Below, one piece after another: positions 22,472 to 22,574 of a stretch of DNA of 22,574 nt. A program made the position numbers and the translations under genes. Position 1 is the stretch's first letter, and each line of letters opens with the position of its first letter. The notes under the pieces were generated by a model that saw only the letters and a program-made list of their open reading frames with translations, did no database searches and was not told the DNA's origin. The stretch is taken from the NCBI GenBank assembly GCA_024278565.1, contig JAJRSY010000291.1, positions 1 to 22,574 on the forward strand, in the 5' to 3' direction. This DNA comes from Bacteroidota bacterium (GTDB lineage: Bacteria; Bacteroidota; Bacteroidia; Flavobacteriales; Flavobacteriaceae).

Positions 22472-22574
22472 TTATGCTGCTTTAGGTGTTGATAACTTTT
22501 TGAGTTCGTGATAAGCTGCTTGTTGGGCCGCTAAATAGACCTGTCCGTCCGGCAGGCGGGTTTGTGTTTTCATC
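22472..22574 (-). CDS. Partial ORF at the right edge, unrecognised
   Basis: A minus-strand frame enters from the right edge and ends at TAA 22472-22474. An ATG at 22573 would give 33 aa; it may start further right. The last part (VYLAAQQAAYHELKKLSTPKAA) looks helical. A diverged REP palindrome lies inside it and is read in frame as RLPDGQ, typical of ORFs that run through these repeats. Function unknown; it converges with the oxidoreductase gene. Confidence 0.3.
   Translation of the reverse strand, partial: MKTQTRLPDGQVYLAAQQAAYHELKKLSTPKAA
22540..22561. repeat. REP-like palindrome (diverged copy 7)
   Basis: ACCTGTCCG-TCCGG-CAGGCGGGT: same layout as the other copies with several changes. 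It is read in frame by the short ORF at the right edge. Confidence 0.6.

Overview
The window looks like chromosome from a marine-type Flavobacteriaceae (Bacteroidetes; Zobellia/Maribacter-like, genus not resolvable). The pointers are the AT-rich intergenic DNA, promoter elements fitting the Bacteroidetes -7 consensus TAnnTTTG, protein families typical of that group (DUF6660, an HME-RND pump fused to a TolC domain, glucoside-dehydrogenase-type GMC pairs) and the short GC-rich palindromes seen in such genomes.

Left part (1-2930, all minus strand): the 5' end of cydA (cytochrome bd oxidase), a frameshifted SAM methyltransferase overlapping an ICMT-like membrane methyltransferase, and a sulfide:quinone oxidoreductase split by one in-frame TGA. 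The cydA and SQR promoters share the same layout: a TGTRA-N6-TYACA palindrome lying exactly 21 bp upstream of a -7 box. This suggests one Crp/Fnr-type activator controls both respiratory genes.

Metal-resistance block (3226-11978, all minus): reading 5' to 3', DUF6660 small Cys/His protein, CzcA-type RND pump fused to a TolC-like outer-membrane factor, CzcB adaptor lipoprotein, Fur-family regulator, and a P1B-4 (CoaT-like) ATPase. Motifs point to divalent ions (Zn/Co/Cd) rather than copper. The cytoplasmic ATPase and the trans-envelope pump would act in series under the local Fur-type sensor. A palindromic operator candidate overlaps the leading promoter.

Repeat and mobile-element graveyard (about 11990-14850): a 203-bp snap-back MITE-like element, several copies of a 20-bp GC-rich palindrome, a decayed IS630-family transposase carrying two of those palindromes, an IS1-family remnant, and a stretch with only tiny uncertain ORFs.

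Right part (14852-22415): two divergent transcription units that look like one sugar/glycoside oxidation system. Minus: GMC oxidoreductase with a Cys motif like the 3Fe-4S site of FAD-glucose dehydrogenase, its subunit-3 partner with a Tat/lipoprotein leader, and a Tat-leader TIM-barrel isomerase. Plus: lipoprotein-type TIM-barrel isomerase/epimerase, DinB-like protein, nucleoside/H+ symporter-type MFS permease (frameshifted near its end) and a Gfo/Idh/MocA oxidoreductase. The most economical reading is periplasmic oxidation of a glycoside to a keto-glycoside, then cleavage or isomerisation, import and cytoplasmic reduction. The substrate is not readable from the sequence.

Three of the ordinary genes carry single-base lesions (two apparent one-base deletions and one stop). 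Real decay and assembly error cannot be told apart here.
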